Below are positions 18,771 through 26,411 of a stretch of DNA of 64,000 nt, in pieces (positions within the stretch are counted from its first letter, which is position 1; each line of letters begins with the position of its first letter). Location: positions 62,001 through 126,000 of the forward strand of contig NZ_VSST01000012.1 of the NCBI RefSeq assembly GCF_019402665.1. The letters run 5' to 3'. Source of the DNA: Bradyrhizobium canariense. GTDB lineage: Bacteria; Pseudomonadota; Alphaproteobacteria; Rhizobiales; Xanthobacteraceae. Position numbers and translations under genes: made by a program. The notes under the pieces are model-generated. The model did not search any database. It was not told the DNA's origin and saw only the letters and a program-made list of their open reading frames with translations.

Positions 18771-18798
18771 AACCCCGGTCCCTAAGCCCGGGGTTTTT
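18771..18798 (+). terminator. Intrinsic terminator
   Basis: AACCCCGG and CCGGGGTT pair around a 9-base loop, followed by a T tract. It lies 88 bases after the small plus-strand gene ending at 18682 and likely terminates it. Confidence 0.8.
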
Positions 18799-18840
18799 CT
18801 TTAAGGCGGTCGCCATCCAAGCGGTGGCCCGAACAGCAAA

Positions 18841-18876
18841 GCAGCCACCCGGGCGTTACGCCGGGTGGCTGCTTTG
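18841..18876. terminator. Strong hairpin downstream of DUF2934 gene
   Basis: GCAGCCACCCGG and CCGGGTGGCTGC form a 12-bp stem around a short loop, with AAAG before and CTTTG after. It is located just beyond the 3-prime end of the minus-strand gene at 18912. Confidence 0.75.
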
Positions 18877-18911
18877 AGAACTGTCGACGCTCGCCTCTTA
18901 GACCATCGCAG

Positions 18912-19088
18912 TCAGACCGGCAGATTGTCGGTCATCCCAGGCGGCACTTCGCCTTGCTTGGTCCGCTCGGCGAGAAGCTCCTTTTCGGCCTCGTACCAGA
19001 AGGTGTCCATCGTGCCCGCAGGCTCGCCGGCCTCTTTCCAGAGGTGATAGGCCCGATTTCGAATCTCTACTTCGCTGAGACCAGTCAT
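18912..19088 (-). CDS. DUF2934-type small protein
   Basis: The 58 aa product starts MTGLSEVEIRNRAYHLWKEAGEPAGTMDTFWYEAEKEL (shown in outline), the pattern of DUF2934: R.RAY.LWE..G.P.G....W..A...L. These proteins are common in Rhizobiales near stress genes and have no known biochemical role. A GGGAGAAATCAC ribosome-binding site precedes the start. Confidence 0.8.
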   Translation of the reverse strand: MTGLSEVEIRNRAYHLWKEAGEPAGTMDTFWYEAEKELLAERTKQGEVPPGMTDNLPV

Positions 19089-19235
19089 GTGATTTCTCCC
19101 TCTCGGAAGCAAAGCCTGACGATCGCCCAGAGTTCCTTATTGGTTCAGCACAAGCAAGCAGTCATTGCAGCACTCCGCGGCAGCACTCCGCAAAAAGGAG
19201 CCGCCGCAACGAAAATGCGAACCCTTAGCGAGCCC

Positions 19236-19532
19236 TTAGACGGAGTCCTTGGCCACCTTCAGCGGCGAGGCCTTCACCGACTTGCTCGCCGGTTTCGCCG
19301 CGAACTGCATCGGCTCCTTGGTGAAGGGATTGACGCCCATGCGGGCTTCTGTCGCCGGCTTGTTCACCACCGACATCTTCACGAAGCCGGGAATGACGAA
19401 CTCGCCGGACTCGTTGAGCTCCTTGTAGCCAACGGTCGCCATGTACTCGATGACCGACTTCACGTCGTTCTTCGACAGCTGCGTGCCCTCGGCAATTGCA
19501 TCAATCAACTGAGTCTTGGTCATCTTCGCCAT
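19236..19532 (-). CDS. HU-family DNA-binding protein
   Basis: The 98 aa protein has an HU/IHF fold pattern: MTKTQLIDAIAEGTQLSKNDVKSVIEYM helices, a VIPGFVKMSVVNKPATEARMGVNPFTKEPM beta-arm with the conserved Arg-Asn-Pro type tip, and a lysine-rich tail (KPASKSVKASPLKVAK). It would bend and compact DNA. The tail is slightly longer and more basic than in canonical 90-aa HU. There is a long (about 400-base) leader region upstream. Confidence 0.9.
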   Translation of the reverse strand: MAKMTKTQLIDAIAEGTQLSKNDVKSVIEYMATVGYKELNESGEFVIPGFVKMSVVNKPATEARMGVNPFTKEPMQFAAKPASKSVKASPLKVAKDSV

Positions 19533-19940
19533 GTCTGAATTTCCTTCTGTGCGCGCGAGCAGGCTTTGCTCAGGACGCGGTCCAACCGCGCAACGCGCTT
19601 CTGATTCATGCCAACTTTCATGAAGTGACGGGGCTTAGAACCCATCGACGCCCAAAACGCAAGCAGGGGTTCTGCGGGGGGCCGGACGCCGTGGGAACGA
19701 TGCCGCAGCCTTCGCCGTTTTCGCGTTGAACCATTTTCTCCCGGAGGCGTCTAACTCTTTGAAGTCCCCAAGCTTCACCCCCATCGGAGAGCCCCGCTTC
19801 CCCCAGGCGGGGCTTTCGCCTTTTCGGGGACCTGGCCGCGCAAAGCCGATCAGGCTGGCCCCCGAGGTCTGCGCCCGGGCCACACCGGTGACCGTCACAA
19901 GGCAGGTTCTCTTTTCCGGCCATCTCCTGCATAATGCGGC
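19533..19940. other. Long intergenic region with hairpins
   Basis: This divergent region carries the promoter of the HU-like gene and of the small plus-strand gene at 19941, with CATAAT at 19930-19935 as a possible -10 box. It includes a terminator-like hairpin at 19790-19817. No convincing coding frame was seen. Confidence 0.45.
19790..19817 (+). terminator. Terminator-like hairpin inside HU leader region
   Basis: AGCCCCGC and GCGGGGCT form an 8-bp stem followed by TTTCGCCTTTT. GTCCCC at 19764 and GGGGAC at 19826 could form an outer stem. No plus-strand gene lies upstream, so a small RNA is possible. Confidence 0.55.
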
Positions 19941-20126
19941 ATGGCAAAAACAAAAGTGACCTTCAAAACCGTCCGCATTGCAGACAACGACTGGAAAATC
20001 CTGGCGGATTACCCGGACAGCGAACAGCGCGAAATCAAGGGCTTCACCAGCAAGGCAGACGCCGACGACTGGATCAACGGCGACCGCAAGATCGCGTGGC
20101 TCCGCTCCCAGGGATACGCCAAGTAA
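19941..20126 (+). CDS. Small conserved-looking protein (61 aa)
   Basis: The product starts MAKTKVTFKTVRIADNDWKILADYPD and has a W-containing pattern (DADDWINGDRKIAWLRSQGYAK). It is soluble, with balanced charge and no signal peptide. The start is placed at the first ATG close behind a likely -10 box, so the leader is very short. Function unknown. Confidence 0.65.
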   Translation: MAKTKVTFKTVRIADNDWKILADYPDSEQREIKGFTSKADADDWINGDRKIAWLRSQGYAK

Positions 20127-20371
20127 AGCGCGCATAAGTCACGCGTGTATCGCGTGACGCCCGTATGGGTACGAGGCGCGCTTCGTCCCTCCCCGCTCCA
20201 GATGTCCTTCCCGTGCCGGCGCATCGCCGAGCAGGCGGCAACGCCCGCGCGTCTATCGGCCTGACGGGGGCGCCTGGTCGATAAACCTGTGGCTGGGCAT
20301 AGGCCGTTGAGACTTCAGTAACCTAACGCCTCCAAGCTCCTCTCAGTATCGTTGCGTTGGAGTACCCCACA

Positions 20372-20674
20372 GTGTTGGATTTTAACGAGCTGCGTGAACT
20401 CGCGGCCGATGTTCGCGTGTTCGTCGAAATTGCCGAAGACAAGGCCGAAGCGCTTCGGGCCGTCATCACGGCTTATGACGTGGTGCTCGCGATCTTCCCG
20501 TCCGGAGAGGGCATGGGCCTCCACGTCATCAAGGGCGGCGAGATCCTGGACCGGATTGCAAACTCACGAACCCATGCGAGCTACAGCCACACGGCCATTG
20601 CGGTTCCCGACCTGGAGCATGCGGAAGTGCTCAAGCACCTGACGGGCCCGACCGACCAGCGGCTTGCGGCGTAG
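20372..20674 (+). CDS. Soluble protein of unknown function (100 aa)
   Basis: The start at this GTG is chosen because GGAG lies nine bases upstream; an in-frame TTG exists five codons earlier. The product reads MLDFNELRELAADVRVFVEIAEDKAEAL in outline, then mixed alpha/beta with GEGMGLHVIKGGEILD and a His/Thr-rich segment. No known motif was recognised. Confidence 0.6.
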   Translation: MLDFNELRELAADVRVFVEIAEDKAEALRAVITAYDVVLAIFPSGEGMGLHVIKGGEILDRIANSRTHASYSHTAIAVPDLEHAEVLKHLTGPTDQRLAA

Positions 20675-20850
20675 GGCGTTTTCAAGTTCGCGCGAAGAAA
20701 ACGCGTCACAACAATCCGGAGCGGTTCTGAGTCAATCAGAACCGAAAGTACCCTCGTTGCAGACGAGAATTTTTGCACTCCGGAACACCTTGTTTTAGGA
20801 ACACGGTTTCTGCGCTCCCGTTGGCCCACACAACCAACCAGGAGTTTGAG

Positions 20851-21123
20851 ATGAAGAAGCTCGTCATTGCGACCGCCGCCCTCGGCCTCATGTGCGGCTC
20901 CGCCTTTGCGCAGAACCAGACCGGCCCCGCCGCGCAGACCGACAACATGCAGAAGCCCGGTATGACCAACACGGACAAGGGCACGATGAGGAGCGGCACC
21001 ACCGGCATGAGCCATGACGGCATGGGCAAGGGCGGAATGGTGAGGCCCGACGCCTCCGGCCAAGGCGGCTCCGGCCCCGGCAGCGACCAGGGCGGCACCA
21101 GGACCCGCAGCAACATGAAGTAA
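20851..21123 (+). CDS. Small exported Met/Gly-rich protein
   Basis: The 90 aa product starts MKKLVIATAALGLMCGSAFAQ, a clean signal peptide, after a CAGGAG ribosome-binding site. The mature part is low complexity, rich in Met, Gly, Thr and Ser (GMTNTDKGTMRSGTTGMSHDGMGKGGM). Repeated Met and His residues could bind metal such as copper, which is inference only. Confidence 0.7.
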   Translation: MKKLVIATAALGLMCGSAFAQNQTGPAAQTDNMQKPGMTNTDKGTMRSGTTGMSHDGMGKGGMVRPDASGQGGSGPGSDQGGTRTRSNMK

Positions 21124-21309
21124 GCCGGTTTCCTGTACGGCTTGCTTCCCGGCCGCGTCGCTTCCCACAAGGCGGCGCGGCCATTTCATGACCCATCATG
21201 ACGCGGATCTTTTTGGAACCTGTCGCCAATGCACGCCTCACAATCGTGCGCGCACCGGAACGGTCAGGTCTCGCCGCGAGTTGCCCCATCTCCAGCAAGG
21301 GAGATCGTC

Positions 21310-21486
21310 ATGAGCGTTGAAGGTAAAGTGAAGGAAGGCGCCGGATTCATCAAAGAAGAGATGAACGAACACGGCAAATCCCGCGAGAGCCAGAAGAAGG
21401 CCCAGGAAGGTCGCGACTTGCGCAACGAAGGCCGGATCGAAGACGGCAAGCCGCCAAAGACGACCAAGCCCGGCACCGGTCACTAG
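21310..21486 (+). CDS. CsbD-like small stress-type protein
   Basis: The 58 aa product starts MSVEGKVKEGAGFIKEEMNE. It is very hydrophilic and Lys/Glu-rich with repeated KEG/KEE units, resembling CsbD-like general stress proteins, though the match is by composition and opening rather than a firm motif. Upstream ribosome-binding site is AGGGAGATCGTC. A strong terminator follows. Confidence 0.55.
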   Translation: MSVEGKVKEGAGFIKEEMNEHGKSRESQKKAQEGRDLRNEGRIEDGKPPKTTKPGTGH

Positions 21487-21538
21487 GGCGTCTCGCGCGA
21501 AGCGAATATCGGTCGCGATAATTCTCTGGCCAGATTTT

Positions 21539-21573
21539 CGAGAACCGCCTCCGGCAATCGGGGGCGGTTTTTC
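21539..21573 (+). terminator. Intrinsic terminator after CsbD-like gene
   Basis: AACCGCC and GGCGGTT arms enclose a TCCGGCAATCGG loop and are followed by TTTTTC. Confidence 0.85.
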
Positions 21574-21639
21574 GATTCACGCGCCGTCGCGTGCGGGACT
21601 CTCGCACATGAAGAAACATGTGGCTGGAAGCTCGACTGC

Positions 21640-21774
21640 GGCCATCCTTCGAGACGCCCGCCTGCGGCGGGCCCTCAGGATGAGGAATGAGTAGGCGGCA
21701 GCACTTCAACGGAGACGGATGCAGCTGAGCCTCATCCTGAGGGGGCCGCGAAGCGGTCGTCTCGAAGGATGAGG
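21640..21774. repeat. Inverted pair of CCATCCTTCGAGACG repeat units
   Basis: Unit 1 (21640-21686) begins GGCCATCCTTCGAGACG and has a GCCCGCC-TGC-GGCGGGC hairpin, ending CTCAGGATGAGGA. Unit 2 (21730-21774) is the inverted form, ending CTCGAAGGATGAGG with a different hairpin loop. The same units recur at 58301-58416. They resemble repetitive extragenic palindromes. Confidence 0.8.
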
Positions 21775-21981
21775 CGCTTGCTCAGGCGCCGCTGAGAAGC
21801 ACCCGCATAGCAGGGCAACGCCGTCAATGGTCGTGCCTTCGATGACAGGCTCAGCAAAATGTATCCGCCTTGAGATGCATGTCTCATCGCCAGCGCATCC
21901 AGCAGCCATTCTATCGCATCAGCGCAACTGTTCCTTAATGGGTTTCTCGCCTAGATTGCGTATCAATAAACGTGGCGGGGC

Positions 21982-23007
21982 TTGGTGCGGATCTTCGCGG
22001 GTATACAGGCGATGCGCGGGGTCGCTGCGCTGTCGGTGGTCTGCGGACACGCAATCAGTGCGCGACCCGATAGGGTCGGCCCCGAGCTCGCCGAGGGCGC
22101 GCTGACGATTCTCGCGAGCGGCGTCGACATCTTCTTCGTGATCTCCGGCTTCATCATCGCGACCACGGCGACGGCACAACACAACCCGCTGGATTTCGCT
22201 TTCAGACGGGCGCTCCGAATTTTTCCGCTCTATTGGCTGGTGTTGCTGGCGGCGTTTATCAGCTCTTCCTGGATCGCGCTGGCGCCGGGCGACCGCCCCG
22301 CTCTCGACCTCGGAACCATCTTCGCATGGACATATCCGAATTGGTACCTCGGGCCGGCGTGGTCGCTGGCTTTCGAACTGCACTTCTATGTCGCCGTCGC
22401 GGTCGTCTTGGCGATCAAGCCGGACCGGCTGTTCGAGATCTTGTTCGCTGGATTCGGCCTGGTCATTCTTGCTCTCGTCTTCGGCCTTGAGTTCGGGATC
22501 TACTTTCATCCGCTGGTGCTGGAATTCGGTGCCGGCGTTGTCATCGCCTATCTCCAGAGAAGCGGACGATTGCGCTTTTCGCGCCACTTCCCAGCCGTTT
22601 CCGCGGGCCTGTTCGTGGCCGGCTGGTACTGGATTTTCGTGCACGGCGCGATCGACGCGCAGTTCGCGCGCGTCCTGACCTATGGCGTAGGTGCGGGATT
22701 GCTGATCCATGCTGTGATCGCTGTCGAGACCGAAGGACGATCCTTCTCACCGATCCTGCAATGGCTCGGCAAGATTTCGTACGCGCTGTATATCGTCCAT
22801 TATCTGGTGGTGAAATGGATCGCCAGCTTTGACGGACTGTGGCGTCTGTCGATCGTCGGGACAATCATCGCCGGCATCCTGCTCTCCATCGGTCTCGCCG
22901 CCGCCTTGCATGTCGCGGTTGAGGCACCGATCCTCGATTGGGGGCGCAAGGCAAGTCGCAAGATAGGTCTCATGCGCAGACGCCGATCGCTGCCGGCCGT
23001 TCCGTGA
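21982..23007 (+). CDS. Acyltransferase family 3 membrane protein
   Basis: The 341 aa protein has about ten membrane segments and the acyltransferase-3 pattern: GIQAMRGVAALSVVCGHA with catalytic-type His, VDIFFVISGFII, FRRALRIFPLYWLV, and a WSLAFELHFYV segment. Such proteins transfer acyl groups to surface sugars (Nod factor or O-antigen type). The start is uncertain: TTG at 21982 or GTG at 21985. The gene stands alone, so the substrate is unknown. Confidence 0.85.
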   Translation: MVRIFAGIQAMRGVAALSVVCGHAISARPDRVGPELAEGALTILASGVDIFFVISGFIIATTATAQHNPLDFAFRRALRIFPLYWLVLLAAFISSSWIALAPGDRPALDLGTIFAWTYPNWYLGPAWSLAFELHFYVAVAVVLAIKPDRLFEILFAGFGLVILALVFGLEFGIYFHPLVLEFGAGVVIAYLQRSGRLRFSRHFPAVSAGLFVAGWYWIFVHGAIDAQFARVLTYGVGAGLLIHAVIAVETEGRSFSPILQWLGKISYALYIVHYLVVKWIASFDGLWRLSIVGTIIAGILLSIGLAAALHVAVEAPILDWGRKASRKIGLMRRRRSLPAVP

Positions 23008-23124
23008 TCATCTCCCGACGCTGAATCGGGGCAAGTGCGGCCCTTGCTGCGTCATGGGTCAGCCACGAACAAATAAGGAACAAAAGGCGTCAGCCGGCAT
23101 TGAACCTGAAAAGGAGAGATCGCC

Positions 23125-23331
23125 GTGACTGACAACAAGATGGCGGACAACACCCAAAAGGATCCGAAGGATTGGGTCTCCGGCGACGACCCGATGACCG
23201 GTGCCCAGGAATCTTACCTCAAGACCCTCGCCGAGCAGGCCCACAAGGAGCTGCCCAAGAAGGATCTGACCAAGGCAGAGGCCTCAGAGCTAATCGATAC
23301 GATGCGGCAGAAGGCCGGGCTCGAGAAGTAG
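23125..23331 (+). CDS. DUF3072-type small protein
   Basis: The 68 aa product reads KDPKDWVSGDDPMTGAQES, LKTLAEQAHKELP and DLTKAEASELIDTMRQKAG, the DUF3072 pattern: a motif with W..GD.PMTGAQ.SYL..L...A and a C-terminal helix. The family is small, soluble and of unknown function. A GGAGAG ribosome-binding site lies just upstream. Confidence 0.85.
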   Translation: MTDNKMADNTQKDPKDWVSGDDPMTGAQESYLKTLAEQAHKELPKKDLTKAEASELIDTMRQKAGLEK

Positions 23332-23358
23332 ATATCTGGCATCACCGTCATTGTCAGG

Positions 23359-23628
23359 TCACTTCGGCGAACCGCGAATTGCCAGCTTGACGACCGTGAG
23401 GACGACGAAGGCGGGCGCCCCGTAAACGATGGCATTCACGGCCCAAGTGATGGCGATGCCCAGGAAAACGGAACTGCCGACAGCTCCCCAGAAAAGATAA
23501 GCTGCGGATATGCCCGGCATCTCCCATGCCATCACAGCGATGGAGTAGTCGGTGAGCTGCTCCATGACGAGCAGCACCGTCGAGACGGGCGCCCCGATTG
23601 CCAGTGCGGGGATGAGAACGGATTTCAT
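23359..23628 (-). CDS. Small membrane protein, unknown (89 aa)
   Basis: Start MKSVLIPALAIGAPVSTVLLVMEQL is chosen as the first ATG after the adjacent upstream gene; the frame is open further up. Three hydrophobic segments are visible (residues 4-22, 32-55, 60-83). It lies six bases after the gene ending at 23634, so the two likely form a small operon. No known domain was recognised. Confidence 0.55.
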   Translation of the reverse strand: MKSVLIPALAIGAPVSTVLLVMEQLTDYSIAVMAWEMPGISAAYLFWGAVGSSVFLGIAITWAVNAIVYGAPAFVVLTVVKLAIRGSPK

Positions 23629-23633
23629 TGTCT

Positions 23634-23852
23634 TCAAAGGCCCAACAGCCCCATCAGTATCGGAATCATAAAAAAGGCTGCCAGGCCGAGGAGGCCTCCT
23701 ACGGCAACCTTCACCCAACGCCGTTGGATTTTCGGCTCGAGCCATGTCGCCAGTTTGACCCAGAGCGCATACGCCCATCCAGCAACAATCGAGCGGATAA
23801 GTGCGAACAGAAGCTCGCCTAGAATATTGGCCATGGCGGTTAGTCGCGTCAT
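23634..23852 (-). CDS. Small membrane protein, unknown
   Basis: From MTRLTAMANILGELLFALI the 72 aa product has an amphipathic helix, then W-rich region (VAGWAYALWVKLATWLEPKIQRRW) and a final membrane helix (VGGLLGLAAFFMIPILMGLLGL). A TTG start at 23876 would add eight residues. Function unknown; paired with the next gene. Confidence 0.55.
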   Translation of the reverse strand: MTRLTAMANILGELLFALIRSIVAGWAYALWVKLATWLEPKIQRRWVKVAVGGLLGLAAFFMIPILMGLLGL

Positions 23853-23992
23853 CTCCGCGAGGAGTTCATCTGCCAACGGCTAAACAAGCCTGTCCACCCG
23901 TGAGTGAGGTGGCCAAATTCCGCGGTTTTGGATCACCGTTCTGAGGGCCCGGTTAGCGCTGTGGAGGTGCTTCGCGTGAAGGGGCTCGTCTT

Positions 23993-24232
23993 CTAGCGCT
24001 TGATCTTCTGCGCACTCCCGCTCTTGCACATAGCAAGACTATTCCAGCGGCGCGCAGAGGCATCGGCACCGTCACCGTTGAAACCGCCCTTCGCTTCCTC
24101 GGCTTTGCAGCAGGCTTGCGAGAAGCCAGCCTGCAGGCAGAGCGTCATGCTGCCCGCAGCCTTTGCCGTGTCCGGAGCCGCACACCACGGCGCCACGAGT
24201 GAAGCAACCAAAAGTGCCGTTCTAAAACGCAT
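23993..24232 (-). CDS. Small exported Cys-containing protein
   Basis: The 79 aa product starts MRFRTALLVASLVAPWCAA with a signal peptide and a possible AKA-AGS cleavage. The mature part has four cysteines, including an adjacent pair (CLQAGFSQACCKAEEAKGG...MCKSGSAQ). GGGAG precedes the ATG. It may be periplasmic and disulfide-bonded. Function unknown. Confidence 0.55.
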   Translation of the reverse strand: MRFRTALLVASLVAPWCAAPDTAKAAGSMTLCLQAGFSQACCKAEEAKGGFNGDGADASARRWNSLAMCKSGSAQKIKR

Positions 24233-24412
24233 CAATATCTCCCGGGAGCTTGCAATTGAGTCCCCCTTCGGTCGACCGGCGCGACGCCCCGACCTCCAGC
24301 GACCTGAAGAGTCTCCAACGATCGACTATCTGGAAAGTTGAGCGTTCTGACAACAGCGCCTTGTAGCTTTGTTTACGGCGGCTATTGTACAGGCGCTTCA
24401 TTGGGAGATTTC

Positions 24413-24667
24413 ATGAAAACAATTATCGCTGTTTCCGCATTGCTGCTGTCAACAATCGGCGCCCACGCCGCCTCGAACAGCACCCCTCATGCGCTCGATT
24501 GCATGGCAAAGAACGGCTTCACGCGTGACATGTGGGTTGCGAAGCGAGCCGGGACCAACGCCCAGGTTCAGTCCTACATCGCCTGCCGCGACGGCATCTC
24601 GGTTGAGAAGGCCAGAGCTGTCGGTAAGAAGGACGGCAACTTCGATACCTGGACGCCCAAGCGTTGA
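24413..24667 (+). CDS. Small exported protein with two cysteines
   Basis: The 84 aa product starts MKTIIAVSALLLSTIGAHAAS, a clean signal peptide, after TTGGGAG. The mature part (LDCMAKNGFTRDMWVAKRAGTNAQVQSYIACRDG) has two Cys likely joined, and a Trp-containing tail. Function unknown. Confidence 0.65.
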   Translation: MKTIIAVSALLLSTIGAHAASNSTPHALDCMAKNGFTRDMWVAKRAGTNAQVQSYIACRDGISVEKARAVGKKDGNFDTWTPKR

Positions 24668-24947
24668 GTCATCACGGGGCCCGTCTTCCTTGGAGGCTGG
24701 GCTTAGGCCTCGAACGAACTGGCGCGCTGCCCATGTGACTCTAAAATTGCGGTGACGGTGCAGTCCAGCCCTTTCACCGGGATCATCGTGTCTCACTTGA
24801 GGCGCAGTCCAGCATTGCCATCGCAATTCATGCCCGTAGTTCGCGCGCTCGGCACGGCATCGTGACTGCTGACATCAGGGTGGCAGCAGCGGTGTGCGAC
24901 GAGCCCCGCGATGCCGCTCAAATCTGCGGTCAACCAAAGGACATGCC

Positions 24948-25346
24948 ATGAAGTTCGCCTCCACTCGCCTGATCGCCTCCGACATCAACATCATGGTCTC
25001 GTTCTATGAAATGGTCACCGGAGTTTCCGCCGAATGGCTCGCGCCGGTGTTCGCCAAGATCGTAACGCCGGGCGCCAACCTGGCAATCGGCGCTGCCGAG
25101 ACGGTCGCGCTCTGGCAAGAAAACAGTGCCGAGCCCGGCGCAAACCGCACCGCCGTGATCGAGTTTCAGGTTGAAGACATCGATGCGGAGTATGAGCGCC
25201 TGAAAGACAAGGTCACCCTGGTTCATGAGCTGAAAACGATGCCATGGGGCAACAAGACGTTCCAGTTTCGTGACCCCGAAGGCACCGCAGTATCGCTCTT
25301 CATGCCGCCGATCGAGCAGGCCGGAAAGCGCCTCGCGGCGCAATAG
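24948..25346 (+). CDS. Glyoxalase-fold (VOC) family protein
   Basis: The 132 aa product is a single vicinal-oxygen-chelate domain: STRLIASDINIMVSFYEMVTG, then VIEFQVEDIDAEYERL and a FQFRDPEGTAVSLFMPP end. Metal ligands would be Asp/Glu and His residues of the betaalphabetabetabeta fold, but a catalytic His is not obvious. Closest in character to VOC resistance/glyoxalase-like proteins of unknown substrate. A ribosome-binding site AAAGGAC precedes the ATG. Confidence 0.8.
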   Translation: MKFASTRLIASDINIMVSFYEMVTGVSAEWLAPVFAKIVTPGANLAIGAAETVALWQENSAEPGANRTAVIEFQVEDIDAEYERLKDKVTLVHELKTMPWGNKTFQFRDPEGTAVSLFMPPIEQAGKRLAAQ

Positions 25347-25570
25347 GCCGCGGCAGCAGACCGGCCCGCATACGTTGCCGGTGGCGCGTGTGCGGCACTG
25401 GATTTGCGGTGAAAGTGCATTGAAGTCGCCGGCTGATTTGCTTCATCAGCGGGCTTCACCCTCACGCACACGTGCACCCACCCTTTGCCCCTCCCCCCAA
25501 TTTCCTGCTATCTCCTTCTCCGCCGTCTCGGCCCAAAGCAAAACCCCATCCGTTCAAGGGAGCAACAACC

Positions 25571-26023
25571 ATGCGATACCTCCACACCATGCTGCGCGTG
25601 CGCAATCTCGATGTCGCGCTGAAGTTTTACCAGGATGCGTTGGGGCTCAAGGAGGTGCGGCGGATCGAGAACGACAAGGGGCGTTTCACGCTGGTGTTCC
25701 TGTGCTCGTCGGACGATCTCGAGGCGCTCAAGAAGCAGCCATCGAGCCGCGGCGCGCCGCTGGTCGAGCTCACCTGGAATTGGGACGAGGAAAAATATGG
25801 CGAGGATCGCTTCTTCGGCCATCTCGCCTATGAGGTCGACGACATCTACGCGACCTGCGAGAAGCTGATGAAGGCGGGCGTCACTATCAACCGCCCGCCG
25901 CGCGACGGCAACATGGCCTTCGTCCGCTCGCCGGATCTGCACTCGATCGAGCTGTTGCAGAAGGGCGACCCGAAGCCGCCGCAGGAGCCGTGGTCGTCGA
26001 TGCCGAACACCGGCCATTGGTAG
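25571..26023 (+). CDS. gloA: Lactoylglutathione lyase (glyoxalase I) family
   Basis: The 150 aa protein matches glyoxalase I: MRYLHTMLRVRNLDVALKFYQDALGLKEVRRIE, then LVELTWNWDEEKYGEDRFFGHLAYEVDDI and a terminal SPDLHSIELLQKG. Metal-site His in HTMLRV and Glu residues (ELTWNW, SIELLQ) are in place. It would isomerise the methylglyoxal-glutathione hemithioacetal. AGGGAG precedes the start; longer open frame upstream is ignored. Confidence 0.88.
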   Translation: MRYLHTMLRVRNLDVALKFYQDALGLKEVRRIENDKGRFTLVFLCSSDDLEALKKQPSSRGAPLVELTWNWDEEKYGEDRFFGHLAYEVDDIYATCEKLMKAGVTINRPPRDGNMAFVRSPDLHSIELLQKGDPKPPQEPWSSMPNTGHW

Positions 26024-26091
26024 GCTCGCCGCTGGAACAAGCCCGTGCCAGCAGCGTTCTCTCTTCGACAATGCAATTGGAGGAGGACGCG

Positions 26092-26172
26092 ATGGGACGC
26101 GGAATTTTGTTGTGGATGCTGGGTGTGCCGATCCCGGTGATCATCTTGCTATGGCTGTTCTTCGGCCGCTGA
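26092..26172 (+). CDS. Tiny membrane protein (26 aa)
   Basis: The frame begins MGRGILLWMLGVPIPVIILL after a strong GGAGGA ribosome-binding site and ends FFGR. It is essentially one membrane helix with two prolines in the middle. Its length is well under usual gene-finder limits. Similar tiny peptides are widespread in Rhizobiales as far as I recall. A terminator follows within 30 bases. Confidence 0.65.
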   Translation: MGRGILLWMLGVPIPVIILLWLFFGR

Positions 26173-26196
26173 TCGCCTGACCAACTTGACCCTGCA

Positions 26197-26226
26197 CGAA
26201 AGCTCCGCCTCAGGCGGAGCTTTTTG
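26197..26226 (+). terminator. Intrinsic terminator
   Basis: AGCTCCGCC-TCA-GGCGGAGCT is a 9-bp stem with a TTTTT tail, downstream of the tiny membrane-protein gene. Confidence 0.9.
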
Positions 26227-26339
26227 CATGCGGACCTTTTGCATGAGAGGATCGGCGCAATCGCGCGTCGCTCGCCGCAGTGGATTCCGCTATCACCCGC
26301 GCTTGTCGGGTGGAGCGCACGCGTCGTCCGGGACTGACG

Positions 26340-26398
26340 CTGCCGAAGCACCCCGGATTGCGCTTCGTTCCATCCGGGCTACGACACCAAGAAAAGCT
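26340..26398. repeat. Partial dispersed repeat (ATCCGGGCTACGAC end)
   Basis: CCCCGGATTGCGCTTCGTTCCATCCGGGCTACGAC is a half copy of a palindrome of the GTAGCCCGGAT type seen complete at 39651-39727; another half lies at about 43561-43580. It is located immediately upstream of the GST gene. Confidence 0.55.
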
Positions 26399-26411
26399 TG
26401 GGGAGGATGAT

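Larger units (their letters stand above)
21487..21981. other. Intergenic stretch with terminator and palindromic repeats
   Basis: It contains the terminator at 21539-21573, an inverted pair of dispersed repeat units at 21640-21774, and the upstream region of the acyltransferase gene. No coding frame is convincing. Confidence 0.5.

Noticed and set aside
20736..21170. Minus-strand open frame opposite the Met/Gly-rich exported protein
   Set aside because: The plus-strand frame has a ribosome-binding site and a clean signal peptide; the minus frame has neither.
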